A DNA stretch of 64,000 bases from Flavobacterium sp. BFFFF2 (GTDB lineage: Bacteria > Bacteroidota > Bacteroidia > Flavobacteriales > Flavobacteriaceae), in contig NKJD01000006.1 in the NCBI GenBank assembly GCA_002256385.1, positions 32,866-96,865 of the forward strand, in the 5' to 3' direction. Shown here piece by piece: positions 47,586 to 59,300 of the stretch. The notes beneath the pieces were generated by a model. The model did no database searches, was not told the origin of the DNA, and was given only the letters and a program-made list of their open reading frames with translations. The number at the start of each line of letters is the position of its first letter. Position 1 is the stretch's first letter. A program made the translations under genes and the position numbers.

Positions 47586-47801
47586 TTATCGTGAAATGAC
47601 CACATCTAAAATTTCTCTAAAAACATTTAAAAGGTTTATCATACCAAGAAGCGAAATAACACTAAGATAGATGAATCCGAAACCTGCTATATAACCTTTA
47701 AGATCTGTACTTGACAATCGAGATGGTTTTTTATAGGTGTCAAAAACAAAATAAAAACCAACTAAAAATAGTAGTAAACTAAATATCAAATTCATTATCA
47801 C
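47586..47801 (-). CDS. Small two-TM hypothetical protein upstream of repeat copy D
   Basis: MIMNLIFSLLLFLVGFYFVFDTYKKPSRLSSTDLKGYIAGFGFIYLSVISLLGMINLL. Confidence 0.5.
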   Translation of the reverse strand: MIMNLIFSLLLFLVGFYFVFDTYKKPSRLSSTDLKGYIAGFGFIYLSVISLLGMINLLNVFREILDVVISR

Positions 47802-48069
47802 AGGGTGAAATTATTTTTAAGCAAAAAATATTGTTTAGGTATTGACAACATTATGAATTTCAGTATTTTGAAACCAAAAGATAAACCAACACCCATGTCA
47901 AATATAGCGAAAAATATTACCGCATTTACGTCGTTTTACATTCTTTGTTAGGAGCATAGCGAATCGACGAGGCAATTACAACAACAAACAACTTGTTACA
48001 GTTGGTTTGTTGTGCTTAGATGGGTGAGGGTATAGAATTAGAGGGGCAATTACTTCGACACATTACGTT

Positions 48070-48504
48070 TTATTCTTTTGCTAACAATTCATTTGAATAC
48101 CACAACTGCCATTTTAGTGGTTTGATATTATCAATCAACAAATAATCATATTTGCAGTCAATCAAAATATCTAATCTTTTGTATGAATCTAGAATTACTA
48201 AAAGATGCTTTTGTTCTTTTTTATTAAAAACACAACTAATCGAAAAATTAGTACAACCACTAGATTCCTCGATTCTAAGATGTGTTTTTGCTACCATTTT
48301 ATCATCAATATAAATAACAGCGTTATTATCAAATCCCGTTTCAAAAAAAATCTTTAGAGTATCTCTATTCGACTTATTCTTAACACTGTTGTCAAAACGC
48401 GTTTCAACTTTAACCAAAACAGCTAGTATGATATCAAAATTCATCAACGTAACAGTAAAAAGTAGTACAATTAATCCCCACTTAATTACTGGTGTTTTTT
48501 TCAT
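48070..48504 (-). CDS. Hypothetical protein with one N-terminal TM/signal
   Basis: MKKTPVIKWGLIVLLFTVTLMNFDIILAVLVKVETRFDNSVKNKSNRD... Confidence 0.5.
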   Translation of the reverse strand: MKKTPVIKWGLIVLLFTVTLMNFDIILAVLVKVETRFDNSVKNKSNRDTLKIFFETGFDNNAVIYIDDKMVAKTHLRIEESSGCTNFSISCVFNKKEQKHLLVILDSYKRLDILIDCKYDYLLIDNIKPLKWQLWYSNELLAKE

Positions 48505-48662
48505 AGTTAAAATTTAAGAGTCAGCAAGATAAGATAAATTTTATGAAGTTCCAATTTCAACGCTTTCAGACACCTTCCAAACTTCCAACATTAATCAAGC
48601 CAAAAAAACAAAATATAGGGAAGCTCGCAATAGCTCCCTACAAATTCTATTTAATACACATT

Positions 48663-48732
48663 TCAATTCTTAAACCTTAAACCTTAAACCTTAAACCTTA
48701 AACTTTAAACTTTCGACTTTCGACTTTCCAAC
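48663..48732. repeat. Heptad array (TTAAACC / TTAAACT / TTTCGAC)
   Basis: taaaccttaaaccttaaaccttaaaccttaaactttaaactttcgactttcgactttcc. Confidence 0.9.
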
Positions 48733-48787
48733 TGAACCCCGACTGGCATCAAAAAATAGCTTAAATTTGCCAATCATATTTCCAAAA

Positions 48788-49396
48788 ATGAGTTTGAAAA
48801 AATATTTGACTAGTAAGGTGTTTATTGCGCAGTCCATTGCGGCTTTGGGCATTGTTGGCGCGTTGTCCTTTGCTTTTTTTAGTTGGATCACTTTTGCCAC
48901 GCGGCATGGCGAAGAAATCCCAGTTCCCGACCTGACTAAATTGTCGGTGGAGCAAGCCGAAGAAAAATTGGACGCGCTCAATTTAGATTATAAAATTCTA
49001 GATACCGTTGATTTTCGGCCCGATATCCCAAAATTGGGTGTCGTAGAACAAGATCCCAGACCGGGCAGCAAAGTCAAAGAAGGCCGTAAAATTTACCTTA
49101 AACTCAATTCGTCTACTTACACCATGGTGAAAGTGCCTGAGTTGATTGAAAAAACATACCGCCAAGCCGTTCCAACCCTTGAAGCTATTGGGCTTAAAGA
49201 AGGGACCATTACTTATAAACCATACATTGGCAAAGACATGGTGCTTGAAATGCTTCAAAATGGCAAAAAATTGAAAGCAGGCGACAAAGTGCTCAAAGCC
49301 TCCAAAATTGATTTGGTGCTGGGCGATGGCAAACAATCATTTGAAGAAACACAAGTTGACAGCACCGCTGTTGACTCTATTCAGCCCGAACCTTAA
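48788..49396 (+). CDS. PASTA-domain membrane-anchored protein
   Basis: IPVPDLTKLSVEQAEEKLDALNLDYKILDTVDFRPDIPKLGVVEQDPRPGSKVKEGRKIYLKLNSSTYTMVKVPEL. Confidence 0.88.
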   Translation: MSLKKYLTSKVFIAQSIAALGIVGALSFAFFSWITFATRHGEEIPVPDLTKLSVEQAEEKLDALNLDYKILDTVDFRPDIPKLGVVEQDPRPGSKVKEGRKIYLKLNSSTYTMVKVPELIEKTYRQAVPTLEAIGLKEGTITYKPYIGKDMVLEMLQNGKKLKAGDKVLKASKIDLVLGDGKQSFEETQVDSTAVDSIQPEP

Positions 49397-50433
49397 TGGA
49401 AACCATACATGATGGGTTTGAACCCGAAGAAGAACTCTTTGAACATCACCGTTTTACGGTTACCAAAGGACAATCATTGCTGCGCATTGATAAATTTTTG
49501 ATGCAATTGATTGAAAATGCCACGCGCAACAAAATTCAACAAGCGGCCGCCACCGGAAATATTTGGGTGAATGACTTGCCTGTGAAATCAAATTATAAGG
49601 TAAAACCCTTTGATGTCATTCGGGTGATGCTATCCCATCCGCCTTACGAACATTTATTGGTGCCTGAAAATATTCCTCTTGACATCGTCTATGAAGATGA
49701 GGCGCTGCTGGTAATCAACAAGCCAGCGGGCATGGTGGTTCACCCGGGCCATGGCAATTATTCAGGTACTTTGGTCAATGCATTGGCTTATCATTTTGAG
49801 CATTTACCTATGAATTCGAGTAATCGACCAGGACTTGTGCATCGGATTGACAAAAATACTTCTGGACTTTTAGTGGTGGCCAAAACTGACTGGGCCATGG
49901 CGCAATTGGCCAAACAGTTTGAAGAAAAAACCTCGGAGCGCGAATACATTGCCTTGGTTTGGGGAAGCGTAACCGAAGAGTCGGGCACCATTACGGGCCA
50001 TATTGGACGCCACCCAAGAGAACGCATGCAAATGACTGTTTTTCCAGATGGTGAACAAGGCAAACATGCCGTTACGCATTACAAAGTGCTTGAACAATTG
50101 GGCTATGTCACTTTGGTTTCATGCCAATTAGAAACAGGGCGCACCCACCAGATTCGGGCGCATATGAAATATTTGGGACACACCCTATTTAATGATGAGC
50201 GCTACGGAGGTGATCGAGTACTAAAGGGCACTACTTTTACCAAATACAAACAATTTGTAGAAAATTGCTTTCAAATTTTACCCCGACAGGCTTTGCATGC
50301 AAAAACCTTGGGCTTCGTTCATCCGATTACAGGCGAAAAGTTGCAATTTAACACCGAATTGCCGCAAGACATGGTGAGTTGCATTGAAAAATGGCGTAAC
50401 TATGCACATGCCTCGATTCAAACCGAGGTATAA
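49396..50433 (+). CDS. RluA-family (RluD-like) pseudouridine synthase
   Basis: VINKPAGMVVHPGHGNYSGTLVNALAYHF...RPGLVHRIDKNTSGLLVVAKTDWAMAQLAKQFEEK...LETGRTHQIRAHMKYLGHTLFND. Confidence 0.95.
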   Translation: METIHDGFEPEEELFEHHRFTVTKGQSLLRIDKFLMQLIENATRNKIQQAAATGNIWVNDLPVKSNYKVKPFDVIRVMLSHPPYEHLLVPENIPLDIVYEDEALLVINKPAGMVVHPGHGNYSGTLVNALAYHFEHLPMNSSNRPGLVHRIDKNTSGLLVVAKTDWAMAQLAKQFEEKTSEREYIALVWGSVTEESGTITGHIGRHPRERMQMTVFPDGEQGKHAVTHYKVLEQLGYVTLVSCQLETGRTHQIRAHMKYLGHTLFNDERYGGDRVLKGTTFTKYKQFVENCFQILPRQALHAKTLGFVHPITGEKLQFNTELPQDMVSCIEKWRNYAHASIQTEV

Positions 50434-50454
50434 TATCTATTAAAACGACTGTTT

Positions 50455-51309
50455 ATGACTAGATTGCGCATAGTCGGAGTTCCCGAACATTTTAACACCC
50501 CTTGGTACGACGCCATTAAACAAAATCATTTTACCCAAAATGGCATTGATTTGCAATGGTCTGATGTGCCAGAAGGGACGGGTAGAATTTGCCAAATGCT
50601 GCGTGATGGTTCCACAGACGTGGCCGTTTTACTTACCGAAGGTATTGTCCGAGATATTGCATTAGGCAATCCAGCTAAGATTGTGCAGGTATATGTTCAA
50701 AGCCCACTATTATGGGGGATCCATGTGGCGGCGAAATCCAATTACACGCAAATTGATCAGATAAAAAATGGACGTGCTGCCATTTCTCGATTTGGCTCTG
50801 GTTCGCATTTAATGACCTACGTGTTGGCCGAACAACAAGGCTGGCCTCTGGATCAACTGCATTTTGAATGTGTTCATACTTTAGAAGGGGCGAAGCAAGC
50901 ATTGCCTTTTGACGAGGCCGATTATTTTTTATGGGAACAATTTATGACCCAACCCGTTGTGGACGAAGGGATCTTCAGAAGGTTGGATATTTGTCCAACG
51001 CCTTGGCCTTCTTTTGTCATTGCAGTCCGAAACGATGTGCTGCAACAAAACCAAGAAGCCATTGACACCATGTTGCGTGTGATCAATGAGTATACCGCTG
51101 GTTTTAAAAACCAATTGAATGCGTTGCAATTATTGAAATCTACTTTTCCAAAACAACATAAAGTATTGGCTGAATGGTTAACCCATACAGCGTGGTCACA
51201 AGAAAAGCCAACCAAAGAAATGATTTCAATGGTGCAAGATTGGTTGCTAAAAATGGCCCTCATTCCCAAAAAAGTAGATGCACAACAGTTGGCTATTTTT
51301 GCAGAATAA
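50455..51309 (+). CDS. Periplasmic-binding-like substrate-binding protein
   Basis: MTRLRIVGVPEHFNTPWYDAIKQNHFTQNGIDLQW...GTGRICQMLRDGSTDVAVLLTEGIVRDIALGNPAKIVQVY; NMT1/SBP-like layout. Confidence 0.75.
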   Translation: MTRLRIVGVPEHFNTPWYDAIKQNHFTQNGIDLQWSDVPEGTGRICQMLRDGSTDVAVLLTEGIVRDIALGNPAKIVQVYVQSPLLWGIHVAAKSNYTQIDQIKNGRAAISRFGSGSHLMTYVLAEQQGWPLDQLHFECVHTLEGAKQALPFDEADYFLWEQFMTQPVVDEGIFRRLDICPTPWPSFVIAVRNDVLQQNQEAIDTMLRVINEYTAGFKNQLNALQLLKSTFPKQHKVLAEWLTHTAWSQEKPTKEMISMVQDWLLKMALIPKKVDAQQLAIFAE

Positions 51310-51321
51310 CCAGTTCAATTC

Positions 51322-52254
51322 ATGGTATCGGAATCCAATCAGACAACTAAAAAGTGGCATCAGTACGTAACGGTTCCAAAGCCTTGGGATGAATTGATTT
51401 TATTGGTTATTTCCATATTATTGACGGTCCCCACTTTTTTAATTGTTCACCGAAACCTACCCGATTTCCAATGGCGGCTCTACGCCCAAGAAGTGGTCAC
51501 CGCGCTATTGATTATTTGTTTTTACTTGTATGTTTTACAGCGGTTTCGGAAAGTGGTGCTCATTTGTTTAATGCTTTATTTTCTAATCTTAATATATGGC
51601 ACGCTGCTAGGTGGTTATGGCTTTCGGCGGGTAACCAATGATTATGCCTCCTTGCTGTATTCATTAAACGACAGCCCTTTTCCGCAAGATGTTTTGCTCG
51701 ATCGGGTGATGCCATTCCCAAACAAATCGGAAGTGTTAGCGGCCATTGATTACCAGAATCCAGTGGTTCGCGATTTTGCAGTGATGGCTGCGCGTGAGTA
51801 TGGGCAAGATATAAAAGGATATGAATCGTTTTACCGCATTGTGCAATGCTTTGCCGTTTTTAAAAAAATCAATGCCAATTGGTTTTATGTGAGCGACCCA
51901 AAAGGACAAGAATATTTTGCATCAGCCAGCGAGTCGGTGCATTTGCTTTCGGGCGATTGTGACGACCATGCCATTTTGATGGCCGCCGCCACCCGTGCCA
52001 TTGGCGGAACCCCAAGGCTGATTCATACCAATGGACATTTGTACCCCGAATTGCTCATCGGAAATAAACACGATTTAGAAACCATCAATTTCCTGATAAA
52101 AACCAAATTATTTCCCATAGAATCAAAACATAAAAAAGTACACTATCACATTGATGAACGAGGTCAAATTTGGCTCAATTTAGATTATACTGCGCATTAT
52201 CCTGGCGGGCCATTTATGGAAAAACCCATTTTAGGAGAATTGTATATTCAGTGA
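51322..52254 (+). CDS. Membrane protein with transglutaminase-like domain
   Basis: N-terminal TM helices, then LSGDCDDHAILMAAATRAIGGTPRLIHTNGHLYPELLI. Confidence 0.8.
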   Translation: MVSESNQTTKKWHQYVTVPKPWDELILLVISILLTVPTFLIVHRNLPDFQWRLYAQEVVTALLIICFYLYVLQRFRKVVLICLMLYFLILIYGTLLGGYGFRRVTNDYASLLYSLNDSPFPQDVLLDRVMPFPNKSEVLAAIDYQNPVVRDFAVMAAREYGQDIKGYESFYRIVQCFAVFKKINANWFYVSDPKGQEYFASASESVHLLSGDCDDHAILMAAATRAIGGTPRLIHTNGHLYPELLIGNKHDLETINFLIKTKLFPIESKHKKVHYHIDERGQIWLNLDYTAHYPGGPFMEKPILGELYIQ

Positions 52255-52327
52255 TTTTAAAATGATTAATTTTATGGTTAAAGTTATTAAAAAATAATTT
52301 TTACCTGTTTAAAAAAATAGTTGAATT

Positions 52328-52735
52328 ATGAATTTTCTATTAGACCAGCCAGTTACAGCCAATATCGAAACCACACTTTACAAAGTAACCATTCAATGGC
52401 GCAATGGCATTTTAATTGCCGATGAGCCTGCAACGGTAGGCGGTCAAGACTTGGGACCCGATCCGTACACGTTGTTTTTGTCTTCGTTGGCTGCTTGCAC
52501 ATTATCTACTTTGCGCATGTACATTGACCGAAAAGGGTGGGAGATCCCTTCCATTTCCATAAATTTAAACATGTATCAGACCGTTGATGGTACCGTAACC
52601 ACCCACATCGTCCGAAACCTGCAATTTGATCAGACCATCACGGAGGAACAAAAAGAGCGGTTGTTGCTAATCGCCAAAAAATGTCCCATTTCAAAAATAT
52701 TGGAAAATAATATAATCATAAATACCGCTATATAA
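52328..52735 (+). CDS. OsmC family protein
   Basis: GGQDLGPDPYTLFLSSLAACTLSTLRMYIDRKGWEIPSI...AKKCPISKILENNI. Confidence 0.92.
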   Translation: MNFLLDQPVTANIETTLYKVTIQWRNGILIADEPATVGGQDLGPDPYTLFLSSLAACTLSTLRMYIDRKGWEIPSISINLNMYQTVDGTVTTHIVRNLQFDQTITEEQKERLLLIAKKCPISKILENNIIINTAI

Positions 52736-53014
52736 ATGGATATTTTGCATCAAGATGACTCAAAAAAAGGCATGTTTTACGTGGTTAAAGACGATAAAAC
52801 TTTAGCCGAGATGACGTATGTTTGGGCTGGAACCAATCAAATTATTATTGACCATACTGCGGTTGATTCATCCCTTTCAGGAAAAGGGGTGGGCAAACAA
52901 TTGGTGGTCAAAGCAGTTGACTTTGCCCGATCAAAAGGGATTAAAATCATCCCTTTATGCCCTTTTGCTAAAAGTGTTTTTCAAAAAATAACCGAATTTA
53001 ACGACGTACTTTAA
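52736..53014 (+). CDS. Small GNAT-type N-acetyltransferase (YidJ/YjdJ-like)
   Basis: IIIDHTAVDSSLSGKGVGKQLVVKAVDFARSKGIKIIPLCPFAKSVFQK. Confidence 0.92.
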   Translation: MDILHQDDSKKGMFYVVKDDKTLAEMTYVWAGTNQIIIDHTAVDSSLSGKGVGKQLVVKAVDFARSKGIKIIPLCPFAKSVFQKITEFNDVL

Positions 53015-53024
53015 TTATTTTACC

Positions 53025-53243
53025 ATGGATAAAAACAACCTCACCAAAGAATACACAAACGGGGAAACCACCGTTGTCTGGCAATCGGGCAAATGCATAC
53101 ATTCAGCCAACTGTGTGCGCAATTTAAGCGCAGTGTTTAACCCAAAAGAACAGCCTTGGATCAAGATGGATCAAGCCTCCACTGCTGAAATAATAGCTAC
53201 TGTGGGCAAATGTCCTTCTGGGGCGTTAAGCATCAAGGAATAA
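53025..53243 (+). CDS. Divergent 4Fe-4S mono-cluster (Fer4_19-like) protein
   Basis: VVWQSGKCIHSANCVRNLSAVFNPKEQPWIKMDQASTAEIIATVGKCPSGALSIKE. Confidence 0.9.
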   Translation: MDKNNLTKEYTNGETTVVWQSGKCIHSANCVRNLSAVFNPKEQPWIKMDQASTAEIIATVGKCPSGALSIKE

Positions 53244-53299
53244 TAAGTATCTCCGCAGCTCATTGCACAATTGCTCGACTTTTGAATTGTTAGAAAAAA

Positions 53300-53328
53300 A
53301 AAATGGCTGCCTTTTGGGCAGCCATTTT
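53300..53328. terminator. Bidirectional terminator-like hairpin between convergent genes
   Basis: AAAATGGCTGCC-ttttg-GGCAGCCATTTT. Confidence 0.8.
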
Positions 53329-53347
53329 CTATTTATGGAATAAATCC

Positions 53348-56300
53348 TTAGCGTTTGATTACACGCACTACGCGGTTTTCATCGGCTTGTTGAATAAATA
53401 CATTGTAAACACCCGCTGGCAATTCAGCACCAAAATTGGTTTGTGCTAAATCGGCTGGGTTGTACGAACCTTGAACTACTACTTTGCCTAACATATCGTA
53501 AACCAAGATAGAAACTGGCTCTGCTGATGGCGTGTCAAGTGCCAAAGTAAAGCTACCTTCAAATGGGTTTGGATAAGCATAAGCGGAGAAGTCGTTGTTG
53601 TAAACTACTTGTTGTTTGTGTGAACCAGTTGTTACCGTACATGGCGTGCCATAAGTTCCAGTTCCTGAGCTAAATATAGGCGCAACTTGTATGGTGTAAG
53701 TAGTTCCTGCAGAAGCACCGCCTGGCAACAACATCAAGTTGAAGTTGTTGGTTGAACGGGTAATGGTTGCAGAATTTGAAACACCCCAAGTTACCAAGAA
53801 ACTATAACCGGTTGCACCAGCTATTTGTCCACTGTACAAAGTAGTCCAGAATGATGACAATGAAACCCCACACTGACTTGGGTTAAGTGCAGTGGTTGGT
53901 GTTGCTTGCGCTGGCGTAGTAAAGGTACAAGCTGCACCATACGATTGTAAAGTCCCATTGTAAACTACGGCTACACGCACACTGTAAGTGGTGTTGTAAG
54001 CAGCACCACCTGAAAGTTGCATCAAGTTAAACGCGTTAGTTGACGCATCAAAAGTGCGGACATTGCTACCAACAGTTACTTCAAATCGGTATCCGCTGAT
54101 GTAATTTAACGAACCTGCGTAAATAGTGGTGTACAATGACGCAAGCGTTGAACCACAAGTTGGAGCTGCAATGGCTGTAACCGGTGCTGGAGTTGTTACC
54201 ACACATGCAGAACCAAATCCAGTCCAAGAACCATTTGCAAATGCATTTACCCGAACAGAATAAGATGTGCTATAAGCAGCTCCACTTGTTAATTGGGTTA
54301 AATTAAATGCACTGGTTGAACTTGTAACCGAAGAAGTTGCGTTTGTTGTATTGTTGGTTACTTCAAACTCATAACTAGTAGCTGTATCAACAGCAGTACA
54401 ATATAAACTGGTTTCAATACTTGCTAAAGTAGTTCCACACACAGAAGTAAGTAAACTAGTAGTAGGTATTTGACGAATGGTAACGGTACAACTAGCACCA
54501 TACTGATAAACTACGCCACTATAAATAGGCGCAACACGCACAGCATAAGCGGTACCATACGAAGCACCACCGCCATTTAAGTTTGACAAACTAAATGAGT
54601 TACTAGAAGAATCGTACGTACGAACGGTTGAACCGTTTGTTACTTGGAAACGATAGCCAGAAGCACCTGTAACAGGATTAGCAAACAATGGCGATGAAGG
54701 TTGTAAAATGGTTGCACCACAATAAGATGACTGAAGTGAGGTGGTTGGTGATGTTACGGTACAAGTGTTGCCATAATAACCTTGCCAAACACCTTGGAAT
54801 TTAATAGCTACGCGAACTGTGTAAAGCGCTGCAAATTTAACCCCAGAAATATACGACAGGTTGAAATAGTTGGTAGTACTATCGTAAGTAGCCGTAGTTG
54901 TTCCATCAGACACTTCAAAACGATATGCTTGCGCTACTGAAACAGCATCAGCATAAATTGGTGTAGTTAAAGAAGAAACAGTAGTACCACATTGGGCTGT
55001 TTGAACTTGTGTAGAACAAACCTCATCAATGCGACCATCGCAGTTGTCATCGATACCATTACCACAAATTTCAGTGGCACCAGGGTAAACAGCACTTCTT
55101 GTATCGTCACAATCGGTGTTATTGGCTACATAGCCCGATGGCGTTCCAAAACAAGAAACTTGCGTGGTTGTAGCGTCACCATACGTATCAAAATCATTGT
55201 CTCTGTAGTACGTTACATTGGCGTTAACACCAACATAAGAAGAACCTGAAAGTCCACCAGTAGCCACTGCCAAACCGTAAGCATCTGTCACCGATGACAA
55301 AGTATAAGTAGTGGAGGTAGTTGGAGAAACAGCAAAAGGATACGTGCTCGTATAATTAGTAACTGGCGCTATAGTTGTAGTGCCGTTTGATAATACTACG
55401 GTATATGGAGCCGTTCCACCTGTAATATTCACCGCAAGGTTCGTTGATGATCCATTACAAATGGTGTTAGTACCACTTAATGCTGCAGCAGTTGGCGCGG
55501 TAACTACCAAGCCATAAATAGTGAAATCGTCTAAACGGAAAGTACCCGTTGCAGAGGCAGTACCTCCAGCTAAGTCGGCACGTTGTGTACCATAAGGATA
55601 TACTCTAAAAGTAACGGTTCCAGCAATTGGGGTTGTAAAATCGGTAAAATCCCAGTTTGCAACTGCCAATGTAGTGGTTGTTAATGGCGCAGCACCCCAC
55701 GATGTAGATGTTGCGAAGTTGTCAGTGCTGTAACGTACTTCTACTTGGTTTGGCGCTGTGTTACTTCCACTGCGACCAAAAGAAATAGATGAAATACGCA
55801 TCGCATAACCAGCAGCAGCAGCAGCTGAAAACTCAATGTATGACGTATTGCTCACAGTACCGGTGTTGTTTAATGTGGTTGAATTCATTAAATTGGCAGT
55901 AGTTGAGCAAGTGATGGTGCTTCTAGAAGCAGCAGCTCCCGTTACATTGGTTGCGGCAACGGGTGTGTTTCCTTGCGTTGGGCATGCCGCAGTACCAGTA
56001 AATTGGTTCAAGTACAAAGCTCTTGCAACGGTTAATACTTGTGTGGCAGAAGTGAAAGAGTAATTTTGACTTTCCGCTTGAACAGCTGTAATGGTTGTAG
56101 TTCCGATACCTTCAATATGAATTAATCCACCAGTAGCAATAGAAGCAACGCTTGTATCTGAACTGGTAAAATAGATCGCATTAGTAGCCGAAGTGGCTGA
56201 GGTTGCAGTTGGTGCAAAATCAGGATCTAATAAGGTTTTTGTAGTAAAGGCTGTAAAACTGATAGTCTGTGATGCCTTTACAATGTCACCTGTAATGGTT

Positions 56301-59300
56301 GGCTGTTGCAAAGTATATTTACCTGCATTGGCCCCACCTAAAGTAAATGAAGTTGTAATGGCAATGCCAGTTGCAGCATTGACATCATTGTAAATACCAC
56401 CTCCTGAAAGAGTCACTACATCTGAACCAACAATTCCTGACAAAGAAGCTCCAGTAATGTTAGCAATATTGGTACCGTCATATGCTTTGATCGCAACTGT
56501 AGCACCTGTAACTGTCAATTGTTTTTTGTTTACAGTTAAGATCTGAGTCACGTTAGCAGCTGGATTGTATTGTGCATTTCCAGATTGGAAAGAGGTAATG
56601 GTAGAAGTACCAGGACCAACAATCGTTACAGTGTTTCCGTTGATTGTAGCCACCGAAGTGTTTGAGCTGATGTAAGAAATAGCCAAACCTGAAGTAGAAG
56701 TAGCTCCTAAGTTAAAAGTGTCATCACCATAACTCACAGCCGACAATGCATCAAAAGTAATGGTTTGGTCTGTTTTCGAACTATCAATTACGTTTAACGG
56801 TTGCGTAACATCAGAAGCAGCAAAATAATTGTCATTACCCGCTTGTGAAGCAGTAATTACAGTAGTTCCAGTACCAACTAAGGTAACAGTTGAGCCAACA
56901 ATAGTAGCCACATCCGTATTTGAACTGGTATAAGTAATGGTGTTAACTGCAGAAGTAGCAGAAGTAGCTGCTAAATTGAAAGTAGTTACTTGGCTAATGT
57001 CTTTGGTTGAAATAGTACCGAAAGTAATAGACTGATTCGCTTTAGCAATTGAAATAGCTAATGTTTTTGTACTATCGCTTCCAGCTGAATTTGAAGATGT
57101 AAGTGTCACATTAAAATCGCCCGCTACTGTTGGCGTACCTGAAATAACACCAGTCGTGGCGTTAATGGTTAAACCTGCTGGTAAGCCTGTTGCACCGAAG
57201 ATATCTGGGGCATTATCTGCAGTAACCGTATATGAAGTAAAAGATGCATCAACAGTGCCGGTTGCAGTAAGCGTTGAATTGGTTACCACTGGTGCAATCA
57301 ATTTTGGTGCAAATGCCAAACCTCTGTAAACACTTCCTGAAGCTACCGTTTTCAGAGTTGAAATGGTACCTGTCATGGTCGCATTGTAAGCGGCTGTGTC
57401 TGTTAATTTGATAATCGTAGTTGAAGTGGTAGCATATACATCTACATTGCTGCCATTTACTTGTGCTACAATACCAATAATTCCAGCTGTATGTGTTACA
57501 GAACCACGAGCTGTCCAAGTATCTCCACCGTCGGTTGAAGAAAATTTATAAATACCGGCATTTGTTCCGTATGCTACATAACAGTTCCAATTTGAACCAC
57601 CTCTATTTACCATATAAAACCCGTAAGGATCTGGCGATGGCGTGGTACCTGTCATGGCAGCAGTTGACGAAGAAACAGTGCTTGTTGGCAAACTTGTACC
57701 AGGTATCCGGTAAATACCAGTTGGACTAGACCCTGTACCATAGTACAATTTATTATTATAGATACCTACTGATCTTAAGTTAGTTGTACCTGTAAAAGCA
57801 AAAGCTGGTGTTACAGCAGTCGTATTACCCGCATGTTGAATATACCCGACACCACTTGTACTTCCAGAAGTATAATAGGCTTTTCCATTGGCCGTCGCAA
57901 CTGAACGTAGCACAGTATGTGTCGCTGAACTAAATGAAGTAGTAGCTACATTTCCTTTGTAATCGACACGGGCAATAACACGGTTACCACCAGCAGTTCC
58001 GCCAGCAGCTACATCGTATCCACCAAAGGTCAAATACTGTCCATCAGCAGAAAGCAACAATTGGCCTTCTGTAGCAGAACCGCCACTGATCGTAACACGG
58101 TTGATGTTTCCTGAGGTAGTAACTGGCAATGTATAAGTAGTTCCAGTTGCGCCAGAAGTTGAATATTCATCAAAGCTAATAGCTGCCGTAGTTGTCGAGG
58201 TTGAAGCTACACGAGCAACCACCAAACGACCGTCAGTGTAAGGAGCAGCAGTTACCGTTAAAGTTTGATTAACAGAAGTAGCTGCATTATAATTGGTGTC
58301 ACCAGCCTGCGAAGCTGTGATGGTAGAAGTACCAGCCCCAACAATCGTAATGTTTGAACCTGAAACGGTTGCAACGGCAGTATTTGAGCTCACATAAGTA
58401 ACTGTTAAACCAGAAGAAGCAGTAGCACCTGGGTTAAAGGCTGCATCCGAAGTATTTTTGGAAGCTATAGCATTAAAAGTAATTGTTTGATTTCCTTTAG
58501 TAACTGTACCAGTTAAAGCTGTTGGTTGTAAAACAGCATAGTTCGTTGCATCAGCACCAGCTATATCATAGCCACTCACAGTTACCGCTTTATCAGTTCC
58601 TACAGCAGCCGTAGTAAAGACCGCAACAGGTGTACCAGCGACAGTTACTGTATCACCAGAAACAATGCCATTTAAAACAGCCGTACCTTGAATGGTAGCT
58701 GCGGTAGTTCCGTCATAGCTTTTAGAAGCAATACTAATACCGCTAATCGTTAAAGGAGCTGCAGTAATAGATCCAGTAACTGTTGGCAATGAACTGTTAT
58801 TAATTGAATAGTTTCCAGCATCGGCACCACTTAAGCTTAATGAGTAAGAAACAGCTAAACTACTTCCGACTGCTGTTTGAGAGAAAGTTCCTGACCCAGA
58901 AACTGTTACTACATCAGGAGAAATAACACCAGTAAGTGACGTACCTGTAATAGTAACGTTTGCATTTCCGTCATACACTTTAGTAGCGGTCATTGAAGAG
59001 GGCGTAAGTGTCTTTTTGTTGATCAATGCACTTAAACCAGTTGGTTGTGTTGTGAAAGAATAGTTAGCTGCTTTTGTCCCTGTAAGGCTAATTGAAGCAG
59101 TTACGCCGATAGCACTCGTTGAAGCATTTACACTAGCAAAAGAACCAGAACCTACAAATGACACATCGTCTGAACCAACCACACCAGTTAATGTACCAGT
59201 AATGGTTGCGGCGTTTGTGCGGTCATATTCTTTAGCTTGTGCAGTTGCCCCATTTAACGTAAGTGATTTTGCATTTACCGTTAAATTCTGAGTAACATTC

